Shown: positions 33,833 through 45,448, counted from the first letter of the stretch. The stretch: DNA of 64,000 nt from Nemertoderma westbladi (GCA_032718475.1 JAUCBJ010008636.1:62001-126000); one strand, 5' to 3'. Made by a program: numbers and translations. Notes: generated by a model not told the origin, from the sequence alone.

Positions 33833-34413
33833 CATGGTTGGCAATGGATATTAATATGAGCGATGGTGATGCTTGCCATCAGACGATCAGATATTAAGTG
33901 ATTAACTGGAAAAAATACTACCATGGGAACGTGAGCTTCGATCAAAGTACCGCCGTTTTGTATACATTCCATCTTCCTAATTAGATGGAAATTAATTGAA
34001 AGCGACGTTCGGTTACGTTGTTCAGCCGCCTGTTTTGCTGCTATCCCCCCCCCTCCCCCCTGGCTGTTATACCCCCATATTTTCAATTTACCTCCTACCA
34101 CCACCATTCATGTTACCACCCCCCCCCCCCCCCCCCCCCACATTCCTGTCTCCCCCTCATGTTCATCATTTTTTTACTCCTACTCCTTCCCTTTTTAGTA
34201 ACAACATCGTTTATTGTTTTGGTTAGAAAAACCATCTCTGTAACGTGATCCTTTCCTTCAATTGGCAATAACATAGTTTATTGGTTTGGTCAGATTAATA
34301 TTTTATTATTTATTGTTATTTTATTGCTTGACAGTAAATTGTAATACTGTAATATATTGTATGTGTATGGGTGGTAACATGAATCATACTAAGTGCGAAG
34401 GGCGATAGTGCCC

Positions 34414-34900
34414 ATGATTAATGTTTGTGCCCTTGATTGATATCTGCCCCTCGTTTATTGATTGTGTCCCTCATTAATATTTGTCTATCTCATTAATGTT
34501 TGTGTCCCTCATTAATGTTTGTGTCCCTCATTAATGTTTGTGTATCTCATTAATGTTTGTGTCCCTCATTAATGTTTGTGTACCTCATTAATGTTTGTGT
34601 CCCTCATTAATGAGTCCCTCATTAATGTTTGTGTACCTCATCAATGTTTGTCTCCCTTATTAATGTTTGTTTCCTTCATTATTGTTGTGTCCCTCATTAA
34701 TGTTTGTGCCCCTCATTAATGTTTGTGTCCTATATCAATGTTTATGTCCCACATTAATGTTTGTGTCCTACATCAATGTTTATGTCCCACATTAATGTTT
34801 GTCCCCCTGATTAATGTTTGTCCCCCTGATTAATGTTTGTCCCACATTAATGTTTGTGGCGCTGATAAATATCTGTCCCTCATTTAATGTTTGTGTCCAA
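34414..34900 (-). repeat. 19-20 bp array, about 25 copies (right, inverted)
   Basis: Tandem CTCATTAATGTTTGTGTCC with many point variants. It is the inverted counterpart of 33714-33832; outer edges GGACACAAATATTAATG and CATTTAATGTTTGTGTCC match as inverted repeats. Confidence 0.9.
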
Positions 34901-35501
34901 GTTGCTATAAGTTATTCTAAGTTGCCGGACGTTTTGGACTACTTGGTCATCAGCTAGCAACTTAATTTGAGTAACATTAACTTTTAGTCTCCGTTATAAG
35001 AGGCATCTTTTACAGCAACAAACTTCGCGTTTACATAGAGCAACTTGATCGGCAAACTGACATGCTCACTAAGTTGCTGATAGAGTTGCTCAAAATGTTG
35101 CCACGTACTGTAGAAAAACAGGTCTTTAATTATTCGTCATGACGTGCTGTAAGTGAACTTTACTTTAACTTTAACGTAGCTGTAACCCTGTAGCTAGACT
35201 TCGTTCTTACTGTAGAGTACCACCCATGGGTATATTTTGTACTTAGAGTTCCGCTTTCTTGAATCTAAATGGAGCCCTTTAGAATTTTGAATTCAAAAAT
35301 TTCCAACATGTGCGCAAGTGTGTTAGCTATATTGTATGTGATTATTTGTTATTATTGCGTTTACAGGTAATACTAACACCTGATCATGTGCTAGTTAACA
35401 TGTTAGATAGCACGTATTAGCTAATAACAAATGCGCACATGTATTACGTGCGCACTACGCACTAAATTATTAAGGACGTACGATACGCCTTGGCTATTAT
35501 T

Positions 35502-35693
35502 TGATATATTTTGCGTGTTTTTTGTAAAAATTCGGACTTATGGTGTTTTGCCAAATTGAGGATACCTTGTTTTCTAGGCAATACCCCGCAACTATCGTAT
35601 AGTTACGGGATAATACCAAAAAATGGTGTTCCACTTTGTTTTGGCAAAACACCATAAGTCAGACTTTTTACAAAAAAACCGCAATATATTTCA
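35502..35693. repeat. 190-bp imperfect palindrome (MITE-like)
   Basis: The left arm has GACTTATGGTGTTTTGCCAA, the right arm TTGGCAAAACACCATAAGTC, both followed outward by poly-T/poly-A and an (A/T)-rich TATATTTTGC/GCAATATA. A smaller related string, GCAAAACACCGTAA, is at about 33572. Confidence 0.7.
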
Positions 35694-36199
35694 AAGGTAA
35701 TTCTAAATCAAGTTAAAAGTTTAGTTATATGAATTCTATATATATTTAGTTGTCAAAAAACACAATAACAAGTAAACTGAGGCATCTCTCTAAAAAATAA
35801 ACAGTTTTTATCGATTATCTCAGAACTACAAAAATCGACTTAGGGGGTTCTGCCTTGAAGGTGACGAATATATATTTAGTGCGACGGCAAGAAGTAATTG
35901 TTTTCCCTTTCCTTACTGTCCGTATTATATTATAAATGCGAGACTATAGTAAGATGACATGTCAGTACTTTTAAAGTACGGTAAAGCCACTACTATATTT
36001 AAGTATTATTGGTAGGCAGAGTATTAGGAATGCAAAGTTCAGATCCTCGTGTCTCGGCTAAACCAAGCTCTGGGTAGACCTTGGAAACGACTTGCCTCTT
36101 CACACTGACATTGCTTCGTGCGATATTGCTCTTCTACCTTATAACAAATAATACATATAGTAGCGTGATGTCCCTCTAACAGTAGCGTAAATCGCAAAT

Positions 36200-36500
36200 A
36201 AATCTGTTAAACTTTTGACCATCTGTAATTCTAGTCGATTAAGATATCGTGGCACCCACCGATATACTTGAAAGACAAATTTTAGAATCAGTGGTTAACG
36301 TCCCCAGACAAGTTCTGGAATAAATCGGTGCCCATCCTAAATATTAATTTAATATTTATTAAAATCTGTAAAATTCAGATCCGTTAACAATTCTAGTCGA
36401 TTAAGATATCGTAGCACTTACCGATACTCTTAAAAGACAAATTTTACCGAATTAAGGATCCTGAGTCCCCAGATATGCTCTGGAATAACATTTATGTCAA
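36200..36500 (+). repeat. Two direct repeats, 162-bp period
   Basis: AAATCTGT begins at 36200 and again at 36362. Both copies share TTCTAGTCGATTAAGATATC and AAAGACAAATTTTA and are otherwise diverged. They lie about 400-700 bp upstream of the TATA box of the orphan ORF. Confidence 0.75.
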
Positions 36501-36885
36501 TTTAATATCAAATAATAAAATTCACGGGAATAAATTTAAATTCATATTCGAATGAATTTCATAAATTGTCATTTTGTGCAATTTATAACATTCCCAAAAT
36601 TCCAGTAATTAATAGATCATGGGAGCGGAGATTCATATTGAGTGTGCTAGAGTGTGAGAATCTCCAACATATAGTCAATAGCCGACAAAATTTATAAAAT
36701 CATGCATAAAGAGGATATTGACAATTAAAGAATTACTATTAAATAACATCCCAGATCTGTATGCATGAGGATTGCCCTAATTCTACCGCTAGTTTTCCAT
36801 AATGTCACCATGGCAACACCCACGCTAGAATTAGAAGCAAGTTAAGGGAACAATAAAAAGCTTGCCCCATTGCGTAGCATAAGAG

Positions 36886-36894
36886 TATATATAG
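36886..36894 (+). promoter_or_regulatory. Candidate TATA box for the 1417-codon ORF
   Basis: TATATATAG followed by CGCACT. It is a good TATA match on the same strand and upstream of the long ORF; function is inferred from sequence and position only. Confidence 0.4.
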
Positions 36895-37303
36895 CGCACT
36901 ATTAGTATCCAAGGATACATAGTAAATACGTGACATTCTGGAAGACACTGACTAACGGACAAATGGTATGCATGTGTGCAGTAAGTAATGATTGTATGGA
37001 ATTTGTGCGTTTATAGGTGAATGTTACTACTAAAGTGTGTTTACAGTAGCTAATCGCAATTGTAAAATAGCCTTAACTCTACCGAGATAACCTCAAGTGG
37101 ATTCAAGCCTTTGGGACGGACAGTGGTGGGACTTGTGTCGGTTATCGTTGTCGTGCTGTGCTACATGTTGGCGTAAACACTGCGACAGCGGTACATCGGC
37201 GCTGAGAAACCCACTGTCCGGGGGCAAAAGGCCTAGTAGGAAGCGACGCCCGCTTACCTAAAATATTAACTTATATTGATATTAACAAACTCTGATAGCA
37301 AAT

Positions 37304-40300
37304 ATGACGGAATTAATAGAAGATGACCTTGGTATTAGAGAGCGATATACTCTACCTTTGCAAGCGTTTGTGGATAGCTTGATACGCGGTGAAGCTGATC
37401 CTACTATTACGGAGGACGATGGGCGCTATATCGAACCGCCGATGTCCCAGGAACAACTTACGCGCGAAGCGGACTATAGAAAATTCACCGCTCGCTATAC
37501 GAATCGTAATGGTACGTATATGGACTTCTTAACTACCGGCCATCCTACCGATTTACATGATACCGATGATGTAGACACCGAAAGGGAAATGGTTTTATTC
37601 CAATATCATACTCAGCGGAATCGTAATGATAAACCGAGAATAGAACACGAGAACTCTATTCGCAACCTACTCGACAGAGAAAACGTTGAAGAACCCGATA
37701 AGCGTATCAACTTCAACGACTACGTGGAATTTTTGCGGGAAACCTATCTCAATATTGCCAGTCAACAAAACTTAGAGACTCGATATCCTCAAGGTATCCA
37801 TCACGATCCCATGGTAGAACTCAAACGACTCTATTTCACCATGATGTATCTTACCGCAGATCGTCCACTGCCTGTTGTCCCGGACAGTTTTGAACAAATG
37901 GAAGAGTATTGCAAAACTGGAGAACGATCACCCGCGTTTCCCCTGCAGGACGTACGTCTTTGGTATTATTGTGACTCATGTCCTAGACCTAACCAGCAAA
38001 CGGAAAGAAATAAACATCCGCGGAGACGTTGTGCTAAACACAGTTTTACGCGTTATACTTACGGGAGTTTCGAGCGAAACCTGTTCGACGTATCCCCTGC
38101 GAGCGCCCGTTTAAAACGATCGCTAAATAAACCCATGATCAGAGTTCCGGAATACTCGGTCAGACCTCCCCATTTCCCCGTGAGACCTCAAACTCTTGAT
38201 CCTAACAGTATCACAGATCCTCCTGAATTATACTCACTGTTCAAAGATTTGGTGTTACCCGAGCAGCTAATCGGTGGTGCTCCGGCGGTAGGTTCGTTAG
38301 ATATTCGACCATCCTATTTAACCGGATTGGGACGCGGACATCTAATCTCGCCTTTTAATCCTTACAACCGGCCAGGATTAACGCCGATACAACCTGCCAC
38401 GGAAGTCGAGGAGAGTGTCATTAGAAACGCCCTAGACGCCATCCGACAGAAAATCGGAAAGGGAACCCAGGATTTTCTAGAGAAACGTAAATTACAGCAG
38501 CAGGTCCAATCGGTAAAAGAGCTAGCCTTGCCGCAGTTTGATAGAGAAATCCAAAACCTCGAAGAGGACATCGAGCTTGGACGTACGTATTCTCTGCAGG
38601 AGTTTCTGGAAGAACGCTTGCAGAAACAAGCGGAGGAGAATCAACTGGAGGAGAGGCATACGGAAATGGATGAGAGGGAAGAGGCCGCTTTAGCCCAACC
38701 CGAAACTCAGATACTCATAACCGATCTCTACTCTAAAACCGTCCGTCATCCCTCGATGGTTCCGCATTTCGGAGATAAACTTTTCGCAAAGATACAACCC
38801 CAACCGGTTGATATCAGCATAAGATCGCAAAATCTTATCGCCGACGCTCCTATGTTACAGCGTCCGCCAATCGAGGCCGCTCGAGTTGACGGTATACTCG
38901 TTGAACCTCCGGACAATCAAGCGGATCTTGTCCGTCGTATGGTACACGATGTCAATATACGCGCTAGACCTTTACAGAACTCTTTTTATGGAATTAAAGA
39001 TCACCCTTATTACGTTAATCTGACTCAATATTATATGGTAAAACCAGAAGATCCGACGCATGATTTAAAGTTTCTACCACTAATAAATCCTCTAGATATT
39101 GTCGAACTCGAACAATTGCAAAAACATCTGGATCAATTAGTAAAGGCAAACTCATTTCGAAAACCATACAACGTTTCTCGAATAGAGAATGATATAGAAC
39201 CTCCTTATAACCTCGATGGATTTATTAAAACTCGATTAGTCCATTGGAATCTAGACGTATTATTCGAGGAGGAGAAAATCCAAAGATATGGAAATGTGGA
39301 GACGTATACCACTCGATATATGAAGTATAGTGATCTCCCTGACGCTAATCAATGCGCCACCTTGTGGCATCCGGTAGGGATGAACCTCGAGAACGCCACC
39401 AAAGAGTGGAATGAAACTCTTAATATCATTGAGATGTATGGCGTTGTTACTTATGATAACGAAGGTAGCGTTCCAATCGGAGAATTAGGAACTACGCGCA
39501 TGATACATATACGCGGATTAGCTGGCTCCACTCACGTGTTTACGCGAGCGTGTTCCGACGTGATCGATTATTCCTTTGAAACTCTCACCGAAACGCAGAA
39601 GAATCTCCGACATGGACAATTCGAACTCGCGCAGCGTTACGTCATCGACACCGAACGCAAACCGGCCATGGGTATCGATGGATCGATGTTGCCCCAACCC
39701 GTTCTCGAGATGTTATTCAACGAAAGAATCGTTAAAATCGGCTCAGCTGTCTACGGAGATCTCCAAAACGACTTTCGGAATATGGAGAATATCCCCTATC
39801 CTTTCGTGGATACTCAGCTGATAGCGCCTTGGGCCGAAGGCCGAGGTTTCTTTCGCACCATGTATGCTAATGTGTCTAGCAACATTACAAAGGTGCAACG
39901 AACTTCCATCGGACATCTTGCCTTTCAGGAATACGGGTGGAATTTCAAGGTCGGAAATCCCATCAACTATCAACAAGTATACGGAGACCATTATTCTCGA
40001 TTATACTTTGACGGACCATTGACCGCACCTGGTGCCGTGTATAGCTTCATGAGTGTTCCACTCCGACCCTCCTTAGCTATCTACACGATCTTCGAAAACA
40101 CCGCACTTTCCGGTTGGTTAGCCGATGTGTGCAGTCGTACTATACGCGCCCATCCATTAATCCTTGGGACCAAACTCGCTAAGCTAGATGAACATAATAA
40201 ATTCATCCGCTTTGAATGTTTCCGACGGTTTTTAACCCCGTTTCGCAACGTGGATAGCCAATTCAAAGATCGCGCTTTGACCAAGCTCAGCTTAAGAGAC

Positions 40301-41557
40301 TCCGCTGCTGAGAAGTTAGATAGCGCTGGATTCGCTATTTTCCGCGACATTTGTGTGATAAACCTGCATTCCTCGGTTATCCAAAGACCTCGGATCCCCA
40401 CCGGTTATTCGGTCGTGGAAATTCAGACGGTAGGTCCACTTGAGGAGACGGCCATACCTACCTCAACTATACAAGGTGAAGATGAACCCATATGTTTAGA
40501 ATCGGAAGAGATTCAGCCCCCCACGGCTCGGAGTAGCGATAGTGACTATATATTGGAATGGTATCAAGGTCCACAGTGTCTTACTGCGTATGATTATCGC
40601 CATGCCAATTATGTTTCTCGACAACGTTGTCGGCTGTGTGCATCGAGAGACCATATTACGTCTATGGACACCAATGATCTTTGTTCCTATTTCCACGAGC
40701 AACCATCGATGGAAATCTATTGTGCATATTGTCGGCTTAATAATTTACACATTTTTGCCGTCTGCCCCCAATTTATGACTCAATGTCATCATTGTCAACT
40801 AAAAGGACACGCCAGCTTTGATTGTCCCTTTAACCATGATTTAGAGAGCGTAGATGAAGTGATTGTACTACGTTATATAAGAGCTTGGGAAGCGAACGCT
40901 GATTTACATTGTGACGCACGCCATCGCTATTATCCCGGACGCGCCTATGAAGGAGTTTATGCGTTCCATCCATATTTGTTTGCCTCCGTCGAGCAGAAAT
41001 CGCGCCTATCAAGTTATGAACTATTGAAACGCGTTGGAGAATGTATTTCAACCAAATATGTACGCAAATTCCTCAGAAGCATTAATCCGAGTGACATCCA
41101 GTCTTACAACTTAATAAACTTTATCCGTCAAGACCCTGCCTATGGAGACTTATTTGTCAACTCACACCCTGAGTTACAAGAAGTATATCGACGGCCTTAC
41201 GAGTATCGAGCCCGCGAACGCGAGTTAGAAAGAACCATTAAACCAAGGAAGTTTCTAACGGCCTATGGTCCACCCACGGCCCTCGTTCAGACCACTCGTA
41301 AAGGACCCGTAAGAGCGGCTGTCTTGAAACGAGCTCTCAGAGCCGTTAGACCCCTCTCCCCGGACGTTGATGTCCATCAACCCGGTACTTCGACCGGCGG
41401 ATATACCGATCGCAATCCCATACTTTCTGATGCAATCATATTGCACCCTTCACCCCGGAGTTATAGCCCTCCTAGTAAAGTGGCTCGCCCCAAAGAGAAA
41501 AGGACTCTTGCTAGCCTCAAAAAACTGCGTAAACGCCGTCCGCGCAAGAAAGACTAA
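37304..41557 (+). CDS. Orphan 1417-residue protein with C-terminal zinc-knuckle cluster
   Basis: A single unbroken ORF of 4251 coding bases. ATG context is AAATATGA (A at -3). I do not recognise the family. An N-terminal CxxC...CxxH set lies at C223, C226, C243 and H246. A charged, probably coiled-coil stretch spans about residues 385-480 (Glu/Gln/Lys/Leu-rich). Near the C-terminus there are three zinc-knuckle-like motifs: C1109-x2-C1112-x4-H1117-x9-C1127, C1140-x2-C1143-x5-H1149-x4-C1154, and the canonical C1161-x2-C1164-x4-H1169-x4-C1174 as in retroelement Gag and RNA-binding proteins. The protein ends in a Lys/Arg-rich tail. No RT, integrase, protease, helicase, signal peptide or membrane segment was seen, and no LTRs. 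Composition is GC-richer than the surroundings. It could be a solitary mobile-element or virus-derived structural protein, or a host single-exon gene; nucleic-acid binding is inferred from the knuckles. Confidence 0.85.
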   Translation: MTELIEDDLGIRERYTLPLQAFVDSLIRGEADPTITEDDGRYIEPPMSQEQLTREADYRKFTARYTNRNGTYMDFLTTGHPTDLHDTDDVDTEREMVLFQYHTQRNRNDKPRIEHENSIRNLLDRENVEEPDKRINFNDYVEFLRETYLNIASQQNLETRYPQGIHHDPMVELKRLYFTMMYLTADRPLPVVPDSFEQMEEYCKTGERSPAFPLQDVRLWYYCDSCPRPNQQTERNKHPRRRCAKHSFTRYTYGSFERNLFDVSPASARLKRSLNKPMIRVPEYSVRPPHFPVRPQTLDPNSITDPPELYSLFKDLVLPEQLIGGAPAVGSLDIRPSYLTGLGRGHLISPFNPYNRPGLTPIQPATEVEESVIRNALDAIRQKIGKGTQDFLEKRKLQQQVQSVKELALPQFDREIQNLEEDIELGRTYSLQEFLEERLQKQAEENQLEERHTEMDEREEAALAQPETQILITDLYSKTVRHPSMVPHFGDKLFAKIQPQPVDISIRSQNLIADAPMLQRPPIEAARVDGILVEPPDNQADLVRRMVHDVNIRARPLQNSFYGIKDHPYYVNLTQYYMVKPEDPTHDLKFLPLINPLDIVELEQLQKHLDQLVKANSFRKPYNVSRIENDIEPPYNLDGFIKTRLVHWNLDVLFEEEKIQRYGNVETYTTRYMKYSDLPDANQCATLWHPVGMNLENATKEWNETLNIIEMYGVVTYDNEGSVPIGELGTTRMIHIRGLAGSTHVFTRACSDVIDYSFETLTETQKNLRHGQFELAQRYVIDTERKPAMGIDGSMLPQPVLEMLFNERIVKIGSAVYGDLQNDFRNMENIPYPFVDTQLIAPWAEGRGFFRTMYANVSSNITKVQRTSIGHLAFQEYGWNFKVGNPINYQQVYGDHYSRLYFDGPLTAPGAVYSFMSVPLRPSLAIYTIFENTALSGWLADVCSRTIRAHPLILGTKLAKLDEHNKFIRFECFRRFLTPFRNVDSQFKDRALTKLSLRDSAAEKLDSAGFAIFRDICVINLHSSVIQRPRIPTGYSVVEIQTVGPLEETAIPTSTIQGEDEPICLESEEIQPPTARSSDSDYILEWYQGPQCLTAYDYRHANYVSRQRCRLCASRDHITSMDTNDLCSYFHEQPSMEIYCAYCRLNNLHIFAVCPQFMTQCHHCQLKGHASFDCPFNHDLESVDEVIVLRYIRAWEANADLHCDARHRYYPGRAYEGVYAFHPYLFASVEQKSRLSSYELLKRVGECISTKYVRKFLRSINPSDIQSYNLINFIRQDPAYGDLFVNSHPELQEVYRRPYEYRARERELERTIKPRKFLTAYGPPTALVQTTRKGPVRAAVLKRALRAVRPLSPDVDVHQPGTSTGGYTDRNPILSDAIILHPSPRSYSPPSKVARPKEKRTLASLKKLRKRRPRKKD

Positions 41558-43260
41558 CTGTTTAGAGTATTTTTGTATTTTAGAAACTGTGATTTTGTAT
41601 ATTTTATAGACTTAAATCCCATTTTCTGGGAGCGGTGTAAAAGCTTTTGTGGGATAACTGATACGTTTGCCTTGGCTGGCCAGTTCCCCCCCCGGCGCTG
41701 GAATACTCTAAAAAAGGTTTTCTAACTGTATATATATTCCCCTCGCCCGCAAGGTACCTTTACAGGTGTTTTAACGGACATAAAAATCATTCTGCTATAT
41801 ACGTGTTTTAGCGGACATGGTAAGACAAAAACTTGTAATGCACAAACCACCTTTCACAGTTTAGCCGTGATGATTCATATTACGACATCTAGCAGCTGGT
41901 TGCTGACATGGAAACAGCCATTGGCAGCGTGGTTCTTTGTTTGGCTTGGGCCAATCAGAGCGGTTTTTCCTGTCGACGTGTAGCTTTCCTGGAAATCATG
42001 GAGAGTGTTACCTTCTGACGGGAGAGAGAGAGAGAGTTGTTCACTTTTGTTGTTATTGCTGTCTAAGCCAGAAACACCGGCATTTTTGGATAGATACTGC
42101 TGTACCGTGAACTGCAGAACTGCTTGAATTATCGAAAGTATAAACTGTTACCGGCGGTGTCACCTGACTTAATCATTCACTAACTCATTAATCATATTGT
42201 TTGTACTGTTATTTTACCGTCAGTTATTAATTGTAAATATTTGTTGATGGAAATATTGCTATTTGGATAATACGGATAAATCACCCAATTCCCAATTTTC
42301 TTGATAACACTACAGGTTAGAGAGACCGGCTATATATAACAATTGCGATTTATATTAATGTGGTGTGTATTGAATCCAATGTTATTTAGCAGACCCTACG
42401 CGAGTCAATTACTGCTCTCTTTATGTGTGATCAAATATACTGACTGTCGGCAGAATAGTGTGTATGATTGTGATTGGTAACAAAGTATTTCCTAAAGAAT
42501 ACGTTTTATACTTTAATCAGCAGCAGTATCATTGCGTTTAGTATAAGTCTTAGTTCTGTTTAAATAGGTAAAGCGCCACGTCCTAAAGGAACTGTTAATA
42601 TTTCCCGAAAGCCAATAATATCTGTCAGAAATTAATTATTAACGATCTATCGAATAATACATTAGGTATACACTACAACCTTACACTGTAATAATACAAT
42701 TCAAGCATCCGAATTCAGTCTCCCGGGTGTAGATCCATCGGGTGAATGATCGCGCATGGGCTGACTTCGGCTAATGTTTTGCGTATTAGCATAAATTATT
42801 GTCGTATGCTAAAGTGGTTTTAATTAACGAAAAGACATATAAATTTTGGCAGGTTAAACTGCTAAAGGTCTTCGAAAGCGCGAACAGCTACAGTAGGCCT
42901 ACTGTATGAGGTTTAGGAATAACTGCTGTACGACTGCGGTGCAATATCGAAAGAGACACTTTTTCTAAACGGTTGTACATAATAAATGTGAGCAAATATA
43001 AAAATTCTGACTCATCCACGGAGGAGTAATTTAGTGAAACTATACCGGTATCTATTTCAATTTTCATCCTATATTATTAAGATTTGTAGAAAAATTTGGG
43101 GTGGGGGGCATTTACCAGAATAACGACACTACAGTATATTCCGGGACATGGTGTACATTTTGTAGTAAAATAATGCTGTGCCATTCAGCATTCTTTGTAT
43201 TTTAAGGAGTTAATAGTTTTGTCTTTATGAATGACTTTTATATATGAGAAAGTTTTACAA
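41558..43260. other. Region 3' of the orphan ORF
   Basis: Holds the ORF's presumed 3' UTR and intergenic sequence. No second ORF, LTR, RNA gene or large repeat is seen. TTTTA(A/G)CGGACAT occurs twice (41768-41820). Confidence 0.5.
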
Positions 43261-43261
43261 C

Positions 43262-43640
43262 TTAATTAATTAATTAAATTTAAAATTCATTAATTAAATT
43301 CAAAATGAATTAATTAAATTTAAAATGAATTAATTAAATTTAAAATGAATTAATTAAATTTAAAATGAATTAATTAAATTTAAAATGAATTAATTAAATT
43401 TAAAATGAATTAATTAAATTTAAAATGAATTAATTAAATTTAAAATGAATTAATTAAATTTAAATGAATTAATTAAATTTAAAATGAATTAATTAAATTT
43501 AAAATTAATTAATTACATTTAAATTGAATTAATTACATTTAAATTGAATTAATTAAATTTAAATTGAATTAATTAAATTTAAAATTAATTAATTAAATTT
43601 AAAATTAATTAATTAAATTTAAAATTAATTTATAATTTAA
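43262..43640. repeat. 20-bp AT-rich tandem array, about 18 copies
   Basis: The unit is AAATTTAAAATGAATTAATT with few variants (AAATTGAATTAATTACATTT). It is almost pure A/T and self-complementary in part (TTAATTAA). Confidence 0.95.
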
Positions 43641-44039
43641 TAATTTAATGATCCAGTTATGCTACCTAAGTTTAATCTGTTTATAGGATATCCAAACAAC
43701 AAAGGCCAAGTTAATTTCACCAACCACCAATATTTACGTACTACCCAACAACCATATTACAGTATAACATATAGGCCTATTATACAGTAGATATAGCCTT
43801 TGTATAAGGCGCCGTTCACGCCGAAATATAAGTCAACATTTTTTATGTTTCTGTTTGATATCGATATCCTATGTAAATTATCGACTCGAGAATTCTCAGA
43901 CCGCGAATTTCCAATACGAAAATTCGTTTTGATTCCTTACATGTGTGCCTGCCTTTCTGTCATTACAGAAGAACAGATTTCTTGTTATTTTTTAATTCTT
44001 ATTTAATAAATCACAACCGAACCTGCAACGGTACGCAGC

Positions 44040-44350
44040 AAACTTCGCCCGCGTCCAATCTTTGCCCGGAGCAATCTTCGCCCTGAAAATGAGCAACTAT
44101 CGCCCGGCGGGAACCTTCACCCACAGGCAATCTTCGCCCACAGGCAATCTTCGCCCGCAGGCAATCTTTGCCCAGAGCAATCTTCGCCCTGAAAATGAGC
44201 AACTATCGCCCGGCGAGAACCTTCGCCCGCAGGCAATCGTTGCCCAGAGCAATCTTCGCCCTGAAAATGAGCAACTATCGCCCGGCGGGAACCTTCGCCC
44301 AAAGGTAATCTTCGCCCGCAGGCAATCTTCGCCTGCGAGCAACCTTCGCC
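44040..44350. repeat. Tandem CTTCGCCC-rich repeat
   Basis: A unit of about 65-75 bp containing CAATCTTCGCCCTGAAAATG and AGCAACTATCGCCCGGCGGG is repeated about three times, flanked by short (CTTCGCCC(A/G)CAGGCAAT) repeats. Confidence 0.85.
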
Positions 44351-44354
44351 CAAT

Positions 44355-44490
44355 AAACAATTTTTGTTTTGGTTAGAAAAAGCCGTCTCTGTAACCTGCT
44401 CCTTTCCCTCAATTAGTAACACCATCGTTTATTGTTTTGGTTAGAAAAGGCCGCCTCTGTAACCTGCTCCTTTCCGTCATTACTAATATG
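44355..44490. repeat. Two tandem copies of a dispersed about 70-bp repeat
   Basis: TTTTGGTTAGAAAA followed by GCCG(T/C)CTCTGTAACCTGC and TCCTTTCC occurs twice here. Single copies occur at about 34199-34275 (plus) and 28550-28640 (minus). Confidence 0.75.
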
Positions 44491-45448
44491 GTTACTAACA
44501 CAAATCTTATTGGGCAAAGGTTGTGTAAAAGCTGTTGCGGCAAAAATATATCTTTTGTGCAATGCGCGAACTATTCTAAACGCAGCAATATTTAAAGGTT
44601 GTTGAGAACATATAAACGTACGCCTTGTTGCGTTTGGTTTTGGTATACGACTCTGAATCGCCACAAACGCCTTTAACAGAACCCTGGTTTCTTTGTCTCG
44701 GTAGCCCCTGTTGTATCCAAACGACCAATCAGGGCAATTTTCACTTTCCTTCCCCGTAGAGTTCCATTACTTGAGAAACTGATTCCAAGGGTTACGGGCA
44801 GCTGGCAAGAATTACGGGCTCTTGATTGGAGTTTTAACCAAATCTCTGAGAATTCTATGACTCACCTTTTGTGGATGTTTTTAGTGCAGTATACACCGAA
44901 GTTTAGGCAGTCTGATGGTGCTGGCCCAGAAACAACAGTGGTATAAATTATCGAGCACTGTAAAGTTACCTAATCTGCAAACACTTACTGCAAACTGCAG
45001 CACTAAATAACTCGCCCATGTATACACCAAAATTCATCTGACTGCTGATTAACTGCACCGCATTTATTGCTGTCACCGCCAGCATTGTATTGCTTTGTAA
45101 TTTTTCATTGTTTATTTCAGTATTTTGTGATATTGCTCGATGTTTACATTTGGAGAATACGTATACGTAATCGATAATCTCAACTAACTTTCATTATTAT
45201 TAAGAGGTAAGCAGAAGGGAAGTTCGAGTAATTATTTCGGCTCAAATTCCAGTGGTTTTGTGTGATATTTATGCTATTTCATAATACCAACATAAGTGAG
45301 CTGAAATTCTTCTTATACATGAGCAAAATTGGTGATGTCAGCAAATCAGTATGTTTCGTATTATTGTCAGTGGAGTGAGTGCGAGTACAAAATACTGCAT
45401 CCCTAAAGGATGTAAATAACAGTGGCTCTATTAAATAATCCTTTGTAA
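44491..45448. other. Spacer before the Helentron-like array
   Basis: No gene, RNA or clear repeat recognised. Confidence 0.5.

Larger units (their letters stand above)
33369..35866. mobile_element. 2.5-kb segment bounded by 37-bp perfect inverted repeats
   Basis: 33369-33405 (CGTCACCTTCAAGGCAG then AACCCCCTAAGTCGATTTTT) is the exact reverse complement of 35830-35866. No transposase ORF lies between. Degenerate internal copies of GGCAGAACCCC occur at 33460-33640. It may be one nonautonomous TIR element or two inverted copies of a smaller repeat. A target duplication could not be fixed. Confidence 0.6.
35867..37303. other. Upstream region of the 1417-codon ORF
   Basis: Contains a two-copy 162-bp direct repeat and a TATA box, listed separately. 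No receptor exon was recognised on the minus strand. The 410 bp between the TATA box and the ATG would be a long leader; a possible splice donor CAAATG|GTATGC lies near 36965. Confidence 0.5.

Noticed and set aside
33763-34107. Possible upstream exon of the Cys-loop channel (minus)
   Set aside because: It lies inside the inverted-repeat segment and runs into the 19-bp array; no Cys-loop and no clear similarity.
36200-42700. LTRs flanking the 1417-codon ORF
   Set aside because: I compared the regions before and after the ORF by eye and found no long direct repeat shared between them.
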